DNA from: Actinomycetes bacterium
GTDB lineage: Bacteria > Actinomycetota > Coriobacteriia > Coriobacteriales > JAEZZM01
Direction: 5' to 3'
Assembly: GCA_023418575.1 (NCBI GenBank)
Contig: JAEZZM010000044.1
Span: 1-64,000 of the forward strand
DNA: 64,000 bases
Under the pieces are notes generated by a model. The model ran no database searches, was not told where the DNA came from, and was given only the letters and a program-made list of their open reading frames with translations. How positions within the stretch are numbered: the stretch's first letter is position 1; each line of letters begins with the position of its first letter. This document shows, piece by piece, positions 1-11,300 of this stretch. The translations under genes were made by a program, and so were the position numbers.

Positions 1-2036
1 GTATCAAAATCATCACCGCGGCTAATGGGCATAACTGTCTTATCAACATAGCGAGGATTTACATATCCATTTACTACGTTACCACGCAGCTTAAGAATTG
101 GATTCTTGTTAGTGTAGTGGCCAGTTCCCTCGCGGTGAGCACCGTCAAAAGAACTTGCCACAAGGTAAGGTTCTGCTGCCTCTTGTATGTTAAGCCATTT
201 AGAAGGCTGATTGATAACTGCATCGCCAGCACCAATGTATCCAATACGCTTATTAAACACCTGCATATTTTCAACACCTTGGTTGTTATAAACACCAACC
301 TTTAAGTTATCAGCAGCAACCCACTCAGTATCAAGATCAACATCGTCGCGGAGATTGGTAATTTCAACTGAGTAGACCGTACGCATGGGGTTATACTGAG
401 CTTTACCACCTCCAGTACCGTCTGCCTGAAGATACCATTTGCCCATAGTTTGGCCATATATACGGTCTTGACCATTTGCATTAATATTAAATTTTCCATT
501 GTTGGAGTAGTCTTGATTAATCTCATCATTAGGGCTTCTGTCACGCTTACCATGATAGAAGGTGGCTAAGGGCCCATGGTAACGAGCAGGTTTAGCATCC
601 ATCATTTGGATAGTAACAGTGGACCCAGCAAGGGGACCTTGCTCAACATATTGGATATTAAGATTATTAGCTTCACTTACATCTCTATATGAAAAGAGCT
701 TATAGAAAATCTCACGATAGTACCAGTCAAAATACTCTTTATACATACCACCACGATAAACAGCCCAATAAGGGTCATAGCCATGCTCAAATGAGTAAAT
801 ACCAAGAACTTGTGGAAGATTATCATTGGAGCCAGTTAAATTGATTCCATTGTTGCGAATTCCCAGGTAATTAGGAGCAGATCCAGTATTCTTCGTACCA
901 GTGGTATTTCTCAGATAGCGATTAGCTCCAAAACGAGAAAAGGGCTGAGGAGCACCAAAAGCCTGTCCATTAATATGGATACCAGCAAGGAAGGTGGAGT
1001 ATCCAGAAGAGCCTTTTCCTGCAAGATTTGAGGTATTGAAGGTTTTATCGTGATAAATCTTAAAGAATGCGCGTCCATTGTAATTACGAGTTACGGTATT
1101 GCTTGACTCGACACGCCGTCCTTCAGGAAGGCCTTCTTCAGCCTTTTCAATCTCAGACATAACTGCATGCTTAGGGAAGGTGTAGCCGTTATCATCATAG
1201 ATATTATTCTGCCAATCGTGTTTATTCATTTTATTAGCAGCGCCGGTTACGCTTACGGTATTTTTAACATCACCATTTGCGGTAATTACGGCTGAGCCCG
1301 TTACGGTTACCTCATATTCAAAAATGGTGCGGCTAAGTGATCCATCTTCTTTAACGATTGAAAGGTCGTTAATCTTGTTGGCAGTAACAGTACTGGGACC
1401 CGATGAACCCTCAACCCTAACTTCAACCTTAGGTCTAATCTGACGAGGAGCAGAAACAATAAACCTAAAAGTAGTCTTTCCACCAGAAAGCTGAGAAGTT
1501 TCTGGGCCATCAAGAACAATGTCACTATCAGAGTAATTTGGAAGAACAGGAGCATTCTCAGCTACCTTATAACTAATGCGAGCAAACTCAGCTGTATCAT
1601 AAACTTGGAGCTTGATTTTCTCGGAATCTTTAACATCAAGATAAAGGCGAGCAAGATTATTAGGGATATTTTTAAGCTTAAGGTAGATTTTATTATCTTT
1701 GCGCTCAAAACTTTCGATATCTTGACTTACGCCATCTTCATCAATGTAGGCCTTAAGGACTTTATAGGTCTTACTTGCCCACCTAATGGTCTCAGACTCA
1801 AAGCTTGTTGCCGAGTTTGAAATGCCATAACCATTACCAGCGTTGGTAATGACTTGACCATTGGTATCTACCAGAGTAACGGTGAACTTCTGACTTACTG
1901 GCACATCTACCGCGAAGGCTGCGCTGGGCAGCATGCTGATAAGCAAAAGTGCACTCATCATAACAGCAAGCATCCGTGTAAGAAGACCATGTTTGTGGTT
2001 ATGATTAAACTGCATTTGAGTGGCTTCACACTTCAT
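1..2036 (-). CDS. Secreted surface protein, N-terminal 678 codons (3' end outside window)
   Basis: The minus-strand frame is open from an ATG at 2036 to the left edge with no stop codon. The start is supported by AAGGAA at 2042-2047, about 5 nt upstream. Residues 1-42 look like a Sec signal peptide: a polar N-region rich in His and Asn, a hydrophobic core (LLTRMLAVMMSALLLISM) and AFA before the likely cleavage site at residue 42. The mature part is rich in Asn, Gly, Tyr and beta-branched residues and reads like an extracellular beta-rich protein. No domain is recognised. It lies downstream of two sortase-anchored proteins on the same strand, so a cell-surface role is likely, but the C-terminus that would carry a sorting signal is not in view. 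Confidence 0.85.
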   Translation of the reverse strand, partial: MKCEATQMQFNHNHKHGLLTRMLAVMMSALLLISMLPSAAFAVDVPVSQKFTVTLVDTNGQVITNAGNGYGISNSATSFESETIRWASKTYKVLKAYIDEDGVSQDIESFERKDNKIYLKLKNIPNNLARLYLDVKDSEKIKLQVYDTAEFARISYKVAENAPVLPNYSDSDIVLDGPETSQLSGGKTTFRFIVSAPRQIRPKVEVRVEGSSGPSTVTANKINDLSIVKEDGSLSRTIFEYEVTVTGSAVITANGDVKNTVSVTGAANKMNKHDWQNNIYDDNGYTFPKHAVMSEIEKAEEGLPEGRRVESSNTVTRNYNGRAFFKIYHDKTFNTSNLAGKGSSGYSTFLAGIHINGQAFGAPQPFSRFGANRYLRNTTGTKNTGSAPNYLGIRNNGINLTGSNDNLPQVLGIYSFEHGYDPYWAVYRGGMYKEYFDWYYREIFYKLFSYRDVSEANNLNIQYVEQGPLAGSTVTIQMMDAKPARYHGPLATFYHGKRDRSPNDEINQDYSNNGKFNINANGQDRIYGQTMGKWYLQADGTGGGKAQYNPMRTVYSVEITNLRDDVDLDTEWVAADNLKVGVYNNQGVENMQVFNKRIGYIGAGDAVINQPSKWLNIQEAAEPYLVASSFDGAHREGTGHYTNKNPILKLRGNVVNGYVNPRYVDKTVMPISRGDDFD

Positions 2037-2410
2037 ATATATTCCTTAAACCTTAGCTCTTGTTGCACCCTATTTTTGGGCACAGGTATCCCTTTAGTGT
2101 AGTACTTAATTTTAGGAGATTAATTATGCGGTTTGCTACTCTTTAATAAGAAAGGCTGACGAATGTAAAAAAAAAAAGCACATATTGGCCAAAAATCTAT
2201 TTTATATTATGAATTTCGTTAACACTAAATCATATCTTGGAATTGATAATCTAGTATTTAACTTGATATTTATTTGAGTTTGATACAGGAGTGCCAGAAG
2301 TAAGACATTAGACTTACTAATATAATTTAATCAGGAAAAATCACAATCCATAAGCTAAAGTCTCTTAATTCATCTATAAAAACTGATAGGTCCAATATGT
2401 CACTCTTGAT

Positions 2411-2439
2411 AAAAAAATAGCGGGGAAAAAGTCCCCGCT
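2411..2439 (-). terminator. Rho-independent terminator
   Basis: An 8-bp stem (AGCGGGGA 2419-2426 with TCCCCGCT 2432-2439) has a 5-nt loop and is followed on the minus strand by ATTTTTTTA. It is the second terminator after the gene ending at 2735 and could end a read-through or small transcript made in 2440-2650. Confidence 0.75.
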
Positions 2440-2651
2440 CTCGGTTGAACCAGGGTCAAAACGACCAACTCATATATAGTTTTTACCATAGCCCTTAATA
2501 CCTTACAAAATGCTATGCACAAGTTTTAAGAATTTCCTATTTCCAACACAAGGATCTCGGTCTAATAAACCAGGCTTATTGAGTTTATAGAGTTATAGGA
2601 CTGTAGTTCTCCTTTATCACAAATCCTTGCCAAATAATATTCCCTATCAAA

Positions 2652-2683
2652 TAAAAAGGTAGGGGCTATAAGCCCCTACCTAG
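2652..2683 (-). terminator. Rho-independent terminator of the 1,689-aa surface protein gene
   Basis: An 11-bp perfect stem (AGGTAGGGGCT 2657-2667 with its complement 2671-2681) has a 3-nt loop. On the minus strand it is followed by TTTTTAT. It lies about 55 nt after the stop codon of the gene ending at 2735. Confidence 0.85.
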
Positions 2684-2734
2684 TACACTTAAACTAAAAG
2701 CTGTTGCAGGTCCATACTTGAAAACAGCCAGAAC

Positions 2735-5700
2735 TTAGTCCTGCTTTTCTCTCCTAAAACCGCGCTTTGCAAAGGCCAGCATTGCTGCACCGGCTGCCAT
2801 CATAGCAGCTGCCAGACCAGCCTGACTGCTATCTGCAGTCTTGGGGATCTTAGCTCCATAATGAGAAGCTTTCTTAGCCTGATTAGCCTTATTTGCCTGG
2901 TCAGCCTTAGAATCAAGATCCGCTAAAAGCTTGCCAATATAGCTTGCATCTGGTGTACCAGATCCTCCGGTATTATCTGTGCCGCTATTATCGGAATTCT
3001 TACCGTTTAGCGCATCAATAGCATCCTGCAGTTTCTTCTTTGCAGCATCTATCTGCTCTTGGCTAGCATTTGGATCATTGAAGGTTTTCTTTGCCTCTTC
3101 TAGGGCATCATCAAAGTCCTTCTTCTTATCAGGATCAGCATTCTTGTACTTATCATCATTAAGAAGGCCGTCGCCCTTATCGATAAGATCTTTAAGGCCA
3201 GACTTGTCTACCTCTGGTTTTTCAGGCTGCTTCTTTTCTTTCACTAAATCTTCGCCGGAGATACTATCGCTAGTTTTGTCCGGATAGGTAATGGTTGCAT
3301 CGCCGTTTGCAGCAATTTCAATCTTCGTGCCATCAGGCAAGATTGAAGTGCCATCACCCTTCTTGTTAGCTTCCCTAATAGCGTCCTCTACCGCCTTTTT
3401 CTCGTCTTCGGTCAAGTTATTAGGGTCAGCAACCTCAACCTTATTTCCTGGGGTTACAGGTGTAACTCTCTCAGCATCAGTGAGCTTGATGATGGGTACC
3501 TCAGTCTTATTTTGTTCTTCCCCATCTTTCTTGGTAGTAATAGTTACCTTATCCTTGCCATCACTTGGTGTGGGGACCTTAGTTCCTTCAGGCAGAGGGA
3601 TCACAAGATTACCCTGTTCATCTTTGTTAACAGTTGTGCCATCACCTGTTGTCCACTCTCCAGTGCCCTTGTCTTTGTTTATGGTGACAACAGTTTCTGG
3701 ATCTGTGGGTAACTTGACCTCAATCTCATTAGCATCTGTAGGCTCTTTTACCTTAATTTCGGTATCGCCTTCCTTAATCTTATTGGGATTAAGTTTTTCA
3801 ACTACGGTCTTATCAGAAGAAATAGTATTTGTGGACTGATCAGGATAGGTAATAGTTACCGCACCCTTATCATTTACCTCAATCTTGCTATTTTCAGGAA
3901 TGGTAGATTTGCCCTGCTCATCTTTGTTAGCATCCTCAACAGCCTTCTTTACCGCCTTCTGCTCTTCTGGGGTAAGCTGGTTGAGATTATCAACCTCTAC
4001 CTTCTTTTTAGGAGGATTGGGCTTGTGCTTATCGGCATCTTTTTGAGGGGGAAGAGGCTTATCATCTACCGTAGCAGTAGCAGGATCAGAAACATTACCT
4101 GCAGCATCTTCAATAAGAGCTTTAACGCTGTCACCCTTCTTTAGAGGGGCATCCAGGCTGATGGTCACATAGGTCTTTCCATTTTCCTCTTTTTTGTTGG
4201 TGGAGCTAATGGTGAGCTCTTTTTGTACAGGAGTTGTGCTGCCATCACCCGTATTACCGGCAGGAGTAATGCTAAGTTTGACTTTATCGCCATCTAGCGC
4301 ATCTGCGGGAAGCTCAATCTTGACTTCCTGAGCGTCTACATAAACAGGTTCAATCTTTGGAGCTGAAGGCTTGGTGGTGTCATACTTAACCGTATTGGAC
4401 GGCTTTTCTGTATGAGCCGGATCATTGGTGTTTGTTACCTTGGCGATAATATCCTTACCTTCAAGAGCAGTCTTTTGATTTGGCTTGGGTGTGAGCACTA
4501 GCTTAGTATTAGGCTCTTGACCTTCTGTACTGAGATCATATTTGTTTTTATCCCCATCACTTAAGGTCCACCCTTGATCAGTCTTGGTAAGCTCAAGGGT
4601 CTCAGTATTGGGATTAGTACCTGCAGTAATAGTGATCTTATTGGCATGAGGGTCAATATTACCAATCTTAATGGCAGGCTGCGTCTCATTAACAGGATCA
4701 AGGCTGGGTTCTTGGGTAACTGCAGCATCATCTACAGGAGTAGTGACAGTTGGAACCTCAAACTCATTGCTTGATTTGCTGTGACCGTTTTTAGCCTTAA
4801 CGGTAACCACGATCTTATCGCCCTCGTTAAGGGTGTATCCATTAGAAAGAGGAATATCAATAGTGGCAGCATCACTTGCAGTGTAGCTAAGCGTGCCTTT
4901 TTCTTCTGCAGGAGTATTTTCCTGTGAGCCAGCAGGCTTAATACTTACTACAATACTGTCTCCCTCTTGGATGTTATCGGGCTTTTTAATGCTGACCTTT
5001 GTAGCATCCTTAGCGGGGTCTTCTGCAAAGCTTACAGCACCAATTTCACGCTTATCAACGCTGTGGGAGTCACTTGATACACTGGGCTTTTTATTGGCCT
5101 CAGTAAAGCTTGCACGAACCACCTTTTTATCCTCAACATTTGCAAGGTCAAAGGTAACTGTCTTCTTATCCTTATCAATGGTGCCTGTGATCTTTTGATC
5201 ACCATTCATGATGGGGTCACCATTAGCATCTGTTAAGAAGGCAGATTCTGGATCTGTGACGCTATCTGGAATCTTGAAGACCAACTTAAAGCCATCATTT
5301 TGTGACCATGTTTGACTTGGCTCTTTGAGCTCTGCTGAGCTTTCGCGATGAGCCACGGTGTTTTCAAGCTTCGTAAGGGGTCTATCTTGGGCATCCTTAA
5401 ACTCAACAACAAGCTTATCGCCCTTTACAACTTCAATTCCAATGTTGTCCTCTAGCTTAGTACCTCTAAGCATATCATCAGTAAGTACAACCTCGGTCTT
5501 TTCACCTTTGGGCTGATTGCTAGTGCCGTCCAAAACAGAAATGACGTACTTATCGCCAGCTTTTAGCTTTGAGTTCTCATTTTGAGGCTGTGGCAATGTC
5601 ATGGTAAAGGCACTGTCATCATCATAAACCTGGTCTATGCTGCCGTTTGCAAGCTTACGGCGCTCTTCGGTGAGCTCTGTTACAGGAATCTTCAGATCTT

Positions 5701-7804
5701 TGCCCTTAAGGGGGATATTGTAGACATAACCGCTGCCATCATCAATGGCATAGTAAGACTCAGAATCTGGACTCAGCATACCGCTAATAACTGGATCAAC
5801 CTTAAGTGCATCGCGTATCTCGTTTTGCTCATCAGGGCTTAGTGATTTTTGATTATCTACAAGCACCTTTTTGAAGTTAGCAAGCGCTTCTCTAAAGCGA
5901 TCCTCTATGGGGCGCTCTGTTGTGGGCTCACTTAACTGAATTGCACGGGTGGAATAGAAGGGGAACAAAAATGCGGGACGGCCATCTGAACCCTCTGAAG
6001 TTACATAAATTTGAGCAGTTGGCTTGTTTGCCTTAATTACTTTAAAGTTCTCGTTCTCCCACACATCATATTGGGGTGTACGTGCATCTACATCAGCAAA
6101 GAGAATGTTATTTCCCCACTTATTTAAATTCTGTTGATCTCTCTTCAAACCATAGCCAAGTGTGAGTGTAAAGTTTCCGTCCTTATCGGCAACGGTCTCT
6201 GCAATAACATTAAGCTCTCGGTTATTTTGATCAACCATAGGATACAAACCAACTGTTGCATATGGCGCAGTCTTACCGCTTATAGTTGAACCAACAGCAT
6301 ATCTAAGCTTTCCATCTTCCATATCATTTTGGTTAGGGGTAAATTCAACCTTACCTACGGCTGGATCTTCACCATACATTCTAAAAGCGCCCAGGCTCTT
6401 AGCTGGATCTATCTGTGGTTGCCACGCATATTGTCCGGTATTGGGATTTAGATATAGATTTTTAATAGCATGCAGGCGAGCTTCTTTTGGCCTATACTCA
6501 CCTGAATTTTGTGCAGGTAATGAAACTGCCAACTGTGATGGATATTCTTGCTTATCAGGATTTTGATCCCCATCGGTATTATTTGAATTATCGTTAATAC
6601 CTAAGAGCGTCTCATAGTAATCATTAAGACCATCTTGATCTTTATCTTCAAGAGCTAATTTAGGGACAGCGACATCCATTTGTGCGCGCACAATATTATT
6701 ATCAAATGACTTATATGCAGCAGCAACAAAGGTTGATTTTGGATCACTCTCTGTATTATTTGATCTTCTCAAGAAATTCCACTTTGTATCTTTAAAGAAG
6801 TCCATAGGCGTGCGCTTAGTCTTAAACTTAACAACTATGCGTCCCTCTTTTGAAGAATCTTGAGTCTGATATGAAAAACGCATACCATGACCAAGATCAT
6901 TTAAAACAAAGTGTGATGGACTTTGATTAGTATTGTGATAAGCGTCTTGCCCTTGGGGATTATAAAAATTCTCTATGGTCTTATCAGTTGACCATTGATA
7001 ATTTCTAAACTCAAATGAGTTTTCTCCTGATAAAACACCAACTCCATCATTTGTTACAAATCTTGTTGACCAAGCTGTCCATTCACTGTCTGCATCCTCC
7101 AGACGTAGATTGGTGAAGCGCGTTAGAGCCTCACTCTTGTTAAGCTCAACAATCTCTGATTCATTTGTTTCAACCGAGCGCTTGCTAGTCTTTTTTGCTC
7201 TAAAGATTTGATCGCCCTCACGATAGTTTTGAACACGCTTAACTAGCTGATCAAAACTTGACATGTACTTGTTCTCATACTGCTTATCCATGGGTTCAAG
7301 AACATAAAATTCAAAGTCGCCCACAATTGAAAGATCTTTAGAGACAAGAATATTAAGCCAAGGATTTGAGGTAAAGGGCATATTTTGATTTTCTAACAGC
7401 TGCTTTACCTGCTGATGATCATTGATATTAATTGCGCTAACACCTTGATAACCCAGCAGCTGCTTATAGAGATCATCATGTAAACCCATGTTAAATACAG
7501 CCATCCACTCTTGCTCGAAGGCGGAGTTTTCATCGGTAAGAGGGATTATTTTTGCGTAGCGGGTTGCGTGGTTTTCATTATTGTGGCCACCACCCATGTC
7601 TTTACCAGTCATATAAACATGAGAAATATCTTGTTTAGTCAGCTTATATGCAGAGGTAGGTGCTGGTTTATAAATGCTATCCTCAGCATGGGCATGGCTA
7701 GCACCATGAGGTACACCAGTAATTACCATAGCACCTGTTAAAAGTGCCATACCACTCTGTCTAATTAACTTAGCAGTCTTTCTTGGCTCATGTTGACTGT
7801 TCAC
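2735..7804 (-). CDS. Large sortase-anchored surface protein with Ig-like, Rib-like and FIVAR repeats (1,689 aa)
   Basis: Start is GTG at 7804, with GGAGG six nt upstream. Residues 1-40 are a Sec signal peptide (hydrophobic MALLTGAMVITGVP, cleavage near HAHA). A ~380-residue unrecognised N-terminal domain leads to a thrombospondin-3-like Ca-binding segment at about 383-420 (DKDQDGLND). Around 825-1260 are bacterial Ig-like domains. Two Rib/YPD-type repeats begin near 1268 and 1455, each with an EVxxxNxLTxxEKKAV start and a TITYPD core. A FIVAR helical unit sits near 1531-1601. The C-terminus has a sorting signal: IPKTA near 1650, a hydrophobic stretch rich in Ala and Met, and a basic tail. IPKTA departs from LPXTG. 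The first ~380 residues and the last 40 align with the protein at 8382-11564. It is probably an adhesin; no ligand can be deduced. Confidence 0.85.
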   Translation of the reverse strand: MNSQHEPRKTAKLIRQSGMALLTGAMVITGVPHGASHAHAEDSIYKPAPTSAYKLTKQDISHVYMTGKDMGGGHNNENHATRYAKIIPLTDENSAFEQEWMAVFNMGLHDDLYKQLLGYQGVSAININDHQQVKQLLENQNMPFTSNPWLNILVSKDLSIVGDFEFYVLEPMDKQYENKYMSSFDQLVKRVQNYREGDQIFRAKKTSKRSVETNESEIVELNKSEALTRFTNLRLEDADSEWTAWSTRFVTNDGVGVLSGENSFEFRNYQWSTDKTIENFYNPQGQDAYHNTNQSPSHFVLNDLGHGMRFSYQTQDSSKEGRIVVKFKTKRTPMDFFKDTKWNFLRRSNNTESDPKSTFVAAAYKSFDNNIVRAQMDVAVPKLALEDKDQDGLNDYYETLLGINDNSNNTDGDQNPDKQEYPSQLAVSLPAQNSGEYRPKEARLHAIKNLYLNPNTGQYAWQPQIDPAKSLGAFRMYGEDPAVGKVEFTPNQNDMEDGKLRYAVGSTISGKTAPYATVGLYPMVDQNNRELNVIAETVADKDGNFTLTLGYGLKRDQQNLNKWGNNILFADVDARTPQYDVWENENFKVIKANKPTAQIYVTSEGSDGRPAFLFPFYSTRAIQLSEPTTERPIEDRFREALANFKKVLVDNQKSLSPDEQNEIRDALKVDPVISGMLSPDSESYYAIDDGSGYVYNIPLKGKDLKIPVTELTEERRKLANGSIDQVYDDDSAFTMTLPQPQNENSKLKAGDKYVISVLDGTSNQPKGEKTEVVLTDDMLRGTKLEDNIGIEVVKGDKLVVEFKDAQDRPLTKLENTVAHRESSAELKEPSQTWSQNDGFKLVFKIPDSVTDPESAFLTDANGDPIMNGDQKITGTIDKDKKTVTFDLANVEDKKVVRASFTEANKKPSVSSDSHSVDKREIGAVSFAEDPAKDATKVSIKKPDNIQEGDSIVVSIKPAGSQENTPAEEKGTLSYTASDAATIDIPLSNGYTLNEGDKIVVTVKAKNGHSKSSNEFEVPTVTTPVDDAAVTQEPSLDPVNETQPAIKIGNIDPHANKITITAGTNPNTETLELTKTDQGWTLSDGDKNKYDLSTEGQEPNTKLVLTPKPNQKTALEGKDIIAKVTNTNDPAHTEKPSNTVKYDTTKPSAPKIEPVYVDAQEVKIELPADALDGDKVKLSITPAGNTGDGSTTPVQKELTISSTNKKEENGKTYVTISLDAPLKKGDSVKALIEDAAGNVSDPATATVDDKPLPPQKDADKHKPNPPKKKVEVDNLNQLTPEEQKAVKKAVEDANKDEQGKSTIPENSKIEVNDKGAVTITYPDQSTNTISSDKTVVEKLNPNKIKEGDTEIKVKEPTDANEIEVKLPTDPETVVTINKDKGTGEWTTGDGTTVNKDEQGNLVIPLPEGTKVPTPSDGKDKVTITTKKDGEEQNKTEVPIIKLTDAERVTPVTPGNKVEVADPNNLTEDEKKAVEDAIREANKKGDGTSILPDGTKIEIAANGDATITYPDKTSDSISGEDLVKEKKQPEKPEVDKSGLKDLIDKGDGLLNDDKYKNADPDKKKDFDDALEEAKKTFNDPNASQEQIDAAKKKLQDAIDALNGKNSDNSGTDNTGGSGTPDASYIGKLLADLDSKADQANKANQAKKASHYGAKIPKTADSSQAGLAAAMMAAGAAMLAFAKRGFRREKQD

Positions 7805-8165
7805 GATTTTCCTCCGCAGTTATAACTAATGAGCTGTACAGTACCTAGCAAAGCTTATGGTGGGCCGCTCTAATACCTAAAGAACTTACATGCTGTGCCA
7901 TCATTCATTTATAAAATAAGAATGGACAGCACAAGACAGGCTCAAGTCGAGCCCTAAAAGTTCATTGTATAGCTAGGAACAATGTTTAAGTTGCTTAATA
8001 ATCTATCGGCATAGATAAGTGCAATAAAAAAGCATATCTTGTCCACAATTCTATTTTTAAGAAACTCTTTGTCGATAAACCTAAATTTTTGCCTAAGTTT
8101 CAATTTAATGCTAAGCAAGGGACTTCAGTGTCTTATAAGGCCCTAGATACCTATAGCTCTAAGAA

Positions 8166-8201
8166 CACAAAAAGAGTAGCAAGTACTTCTTGCTACTCTT
8201 T
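8166..8201 (-). terminator. Rho-independent terminator of the 1,060-aa surface protein gene
   Basis: A 13-bp perfect stem (8171-8183 with 8189-8201) has a 5-nt loop. On the minus strand it runs straight into TTTTTGTG. It lies about 180 nt after the stop codon at 8382. Confidence 0.85.
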
Positions 8202-8219
8202 CAAATCATAATGCTTAGC

Positions 8220-8255
8220 ACATTACTTTGTACCTTACTTTGTACATTACTTTGC
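8220..8255. repeat. Three tandem 12-bp units
   Basis: ACATTACTTTGT is followed by ACCTTACTTTGT and ACATTACTTTGC, so three head-to-tail copies differ at one base each. It sits between the stop codon at 8382 and the terminator, in the 3' untranslated part. Its function is unknown. Confidence 0.8.
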
Positions 8256-8381
8256 TGACCTTAATAAGCAAACTTGCTAACTAATATGAACATCAGCTTT
8301 CTGTCAGCTTTCAGCTAGCTCTCAGCTAAGTTCCTCCAGCTATGAGCTAGCCATACGAGCTACACCAGCCTTAAAGCTCAA

Positions 8382-11300
8382 CTAGTCTTGCTTTTCTCTT
8401 CTAAATCCGCGCTTTGCAAAAGCTAGCATTGCTGCACCTGCAGTCATCATAGCTGCTGCAAGACCAGCTTGGCTGCTATTTGCGGTCTTAGGCAGAGAAG
8501 CTAACTTTTTAGCTTTCTTGGCAGATGTGCCAGTATTTGTCTTATCTGCTTGTGAAGCCTTTGAATCAAGATCAGCTAATAGCTTACCAATGTAGCTTGG
8601 CTCGCCCACGCCACTGTTATCGCCAGGCTTACCGCTGTTATCGCCAGGCTTACCGGTATTATCGCCATCTGTATCAGACTTGCCATTAAGTGCATCTAAA
8701 GCATCTTTGAGCTTCTTTTTAGCCTGATCAACCTGCTCTTGAGTAGCGTCCTTATCTTCAAGAACCTTCTTAGCTTCCTCTAAGGCCTTATCAAACTCAT
8801 CTTTCTTATCTTGATCAGCATTCTTGTACTTGTCATCATCACCAGTCTTGCCGGCCTGATCAACTAAGTCCTTAAGGCCTGATTTATCTACCTCTGTACC
8901 AGGTTGAGCTTGTCCCTTATCTGCCTCATCTTTCTTCTTTAAGGCATCTTTTAGCTTGTCGGTAGCATCATCAATCTCTTTTTGGGTCTTGCCCTTTTCT
9001 TTTAAGAGATCTTCAAGCTCTTTTTTAGCATCTTCTACTGCTTTGTCTGTAGGCTTTGTAGGATCAAGATCAGTAGGAACCTTCTTAAGTTCATCTTCTG
9101 CTTTAGACTTATCAAGGCTTACGGTAGTCTCTGCAGGATCAGACTCAGTCTTGCCATCTTGGGTAACTGTTGAGCTAAGTTTTGTTCCCTCAGGAATTTC
9201 ATTACCAAGATCAATGCTTACACTGCCGTCTTTATTAAGGGTAGTACCTTCTCCACCAACGCTGTATTCCTTAGGCTGCCCATCTCCTACAGTCACCTTG
9301 ATCTTATCGCCTTCCTTAAGAGGTGCATTTGCATCTCCTGGCTTAACGGTAAGAGTAGTGCTGCCTGGGGTGTCTTTACCACCTTCTGTTGTTGCAGGCT
9401 CTTTTGCCTTAGTGCTTGCCTCAAGCTCTGGTTTTGGAGTCTTTGTCTCTACGCCTGGTTGAGGATTCTCTTTAGCAGGACCCACCACTTTTGTAGCAGA
9501 GCTTACAGTCTTATTGGGCTCGCGAAACTTAACGTCCACCTTCTTACCCTCTACAAGTGCTGCATCAGGGGTAATAGTATAGCTTCCATCCCCATTGTCT
9601 TTAATCTTTTCTGGGGCAAGAGGCTTACCGTCTACACTTACCTCAAGCTCGCCTTCAGTCTTTGCGCCATCAGTTTTGGGAACGGTAACGCTAAAGCTTG
9701 TCTCGCCAGCATTAAGATCACCAATGGAAGGCACTGCGCTCTTAGCAGCATTAGGATCTTTTGGAGTTACGATATTCTCAACAGGAATCTCAACAGGATA
9801 GCCTTCTTTATCCTCATACTTAAGCTTGCCATCTTCAATACGCGGATTAGTAATCTCACCACGATCAACAGCGTTACCAAAGTTGGGGTCATTTTCCTTA
9901 AGCTTATCAATAAGATTATCTTTTTCCTCTTTGCTTAAGTCAGATGGGTCATTTACCTCAACCTTATTCTCTGGCTCATAGTTCTCATCGTACTTATCGC
10001 GTACCTTTACCACCTCTTTGCTCTTAGCAAGCTCAGGGGTATTGTAGAGATGTCCACCATCAAAACCATCAGACCAAAGTGTAACTTTTACGGTATCTGC
10101 ACCAGGAATGATGTCATTTCTGTCTGCAGTAACGCGGTCTGAATCTACAAGCACACCCTTAAATGGAGCTTCTTCTGTCTCAAGCTTGATGTTATTACCA
10201 AACTTGTTGGGGCTATCTGTACGATCAAAGACCTTGCCTACTACCAGCTTATAATTACCCTCTGCATCTGAAATGGTCTCTGCAATGGGATACATAGCTC
10301 GATCACCGTTATAAACCCAGAGTGCTACTGTTCTATTGGGCAGGGTTTTGCCGGTTACAATTTCACCATAAAGACCTGAGAACTTCTCATTAGCTTCTTC
10401 AGGCTGACCTACCAAAGGATCAGTGCCATTAAGCTTCATAACGCCGTTGCCAGAGTCAAACTTCTCAGTCTTGTTTCCGTTGGTTCCTTTTAGCTCTTCT
10501 CCGTCTGACTTACCATCGCCATCGGTATCAGCCTTGCAGGGGTCAGAACCAATAAAGAACTCTTCTCTATCTTTGAGTCCGTCATTATCGGAATCTTTAT
10601 TAAGTTCATCTACCAATAAGTGTGCACGAACGTCTGTAGTTGAACTGTCGTAGCAGTTATAAACAGCACCAACAAAGGTTTTGGGGTTCTTGTTGCCGTT
10701 TTGCACACGCTCGGTAATCTTGTTAATATCACGCGTTGTTTTAAAGGTGATCTCTACTATAGCGTCTTTGTTATGATAGTCTCCACTAGACTGCGCACCA
10801 TTGGTGGCATACCTAAAGGCGTAGTAGTGGCCGCCATCTGGAATAAAGTAGTTGTAGCGCTCATGCTTGCCATCATACTCTGCGGGCACGCCTGCAGAAC
10901 CCTGATCAAGATAGTGATATCTAAAGACTGTATTTTTTAAGGTCTCAGGCATTTTTGCCTTTTCCTCTGGGCTCATGGCATCATAGCCTTTAAACATATC
11001 AAGAGCCTCATTATTGCCAAAGCCAAATTTTGAGCTATCGTTATTAAAAAGACCAGCTATAGGAACATCTTGATCAAGCAAGGTGTCAAGCTTTGAGTCA
11101 TCTGCAGACTCTACAAAACCCTCAGGACGACGACTTACCTTTACATGAATGTTATCCCCATCTAAGGTAAGATCATCTGATAAGAACCAAGAGAAATAAG
11201 GATTAGATTTGTAAAAACCATTCCCCAAAATTCCACCGTCAAGACCACGAGTGTTAAAAGTAACACGCCAGGTCTGCTTATTTTCTGCAGGATTTTGATC

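Larger units (their letters stand above)
2037..2734. other. Intergenic region with two minus-strand terminators
   Basis: This 698-nt A+T-rich stretch separates two surface protein genes on the minus strand. It contains two hairpin/U-tract terminators, annotated separately. About 200 nt lie between them (2440-2651), in which no convincing ORF is visible. The remaining ~370 nt form the leader of the gene starting at 2036. A poly-A run on the plus strand (2167-2178) is a poly-T on the transcribed strand. Confidence 0.6.
7805..8381. other. Intergenic region between the two paralogous surface protein genes
   Basis: This 577-nt stretch holds the terminator of the gene ending at 8382, a triple 12-bp tandem repeat (8220-8255) and the leader of the gene starting at 7804. 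I see no ORF with a ribosome binding site and no tRNA. Confidence 0.6.

Noticed and set aside
2979..5198. Plus-strand frames of 60-180 codons opposite the surface protein gene
   Set aside because: They mirror a clear 1,689-codon gene, have Ser/Leu-rich composition expected from the antisense of Lys/Asp/Glu codons, and lack ribosome binding sites.
8956..9938. Plus-strand frames of 168 and 159 codons opposite the second surface protein gene
   Set aside because: They are antisense shadows of a repeat-rich coding region with no supporting signals.
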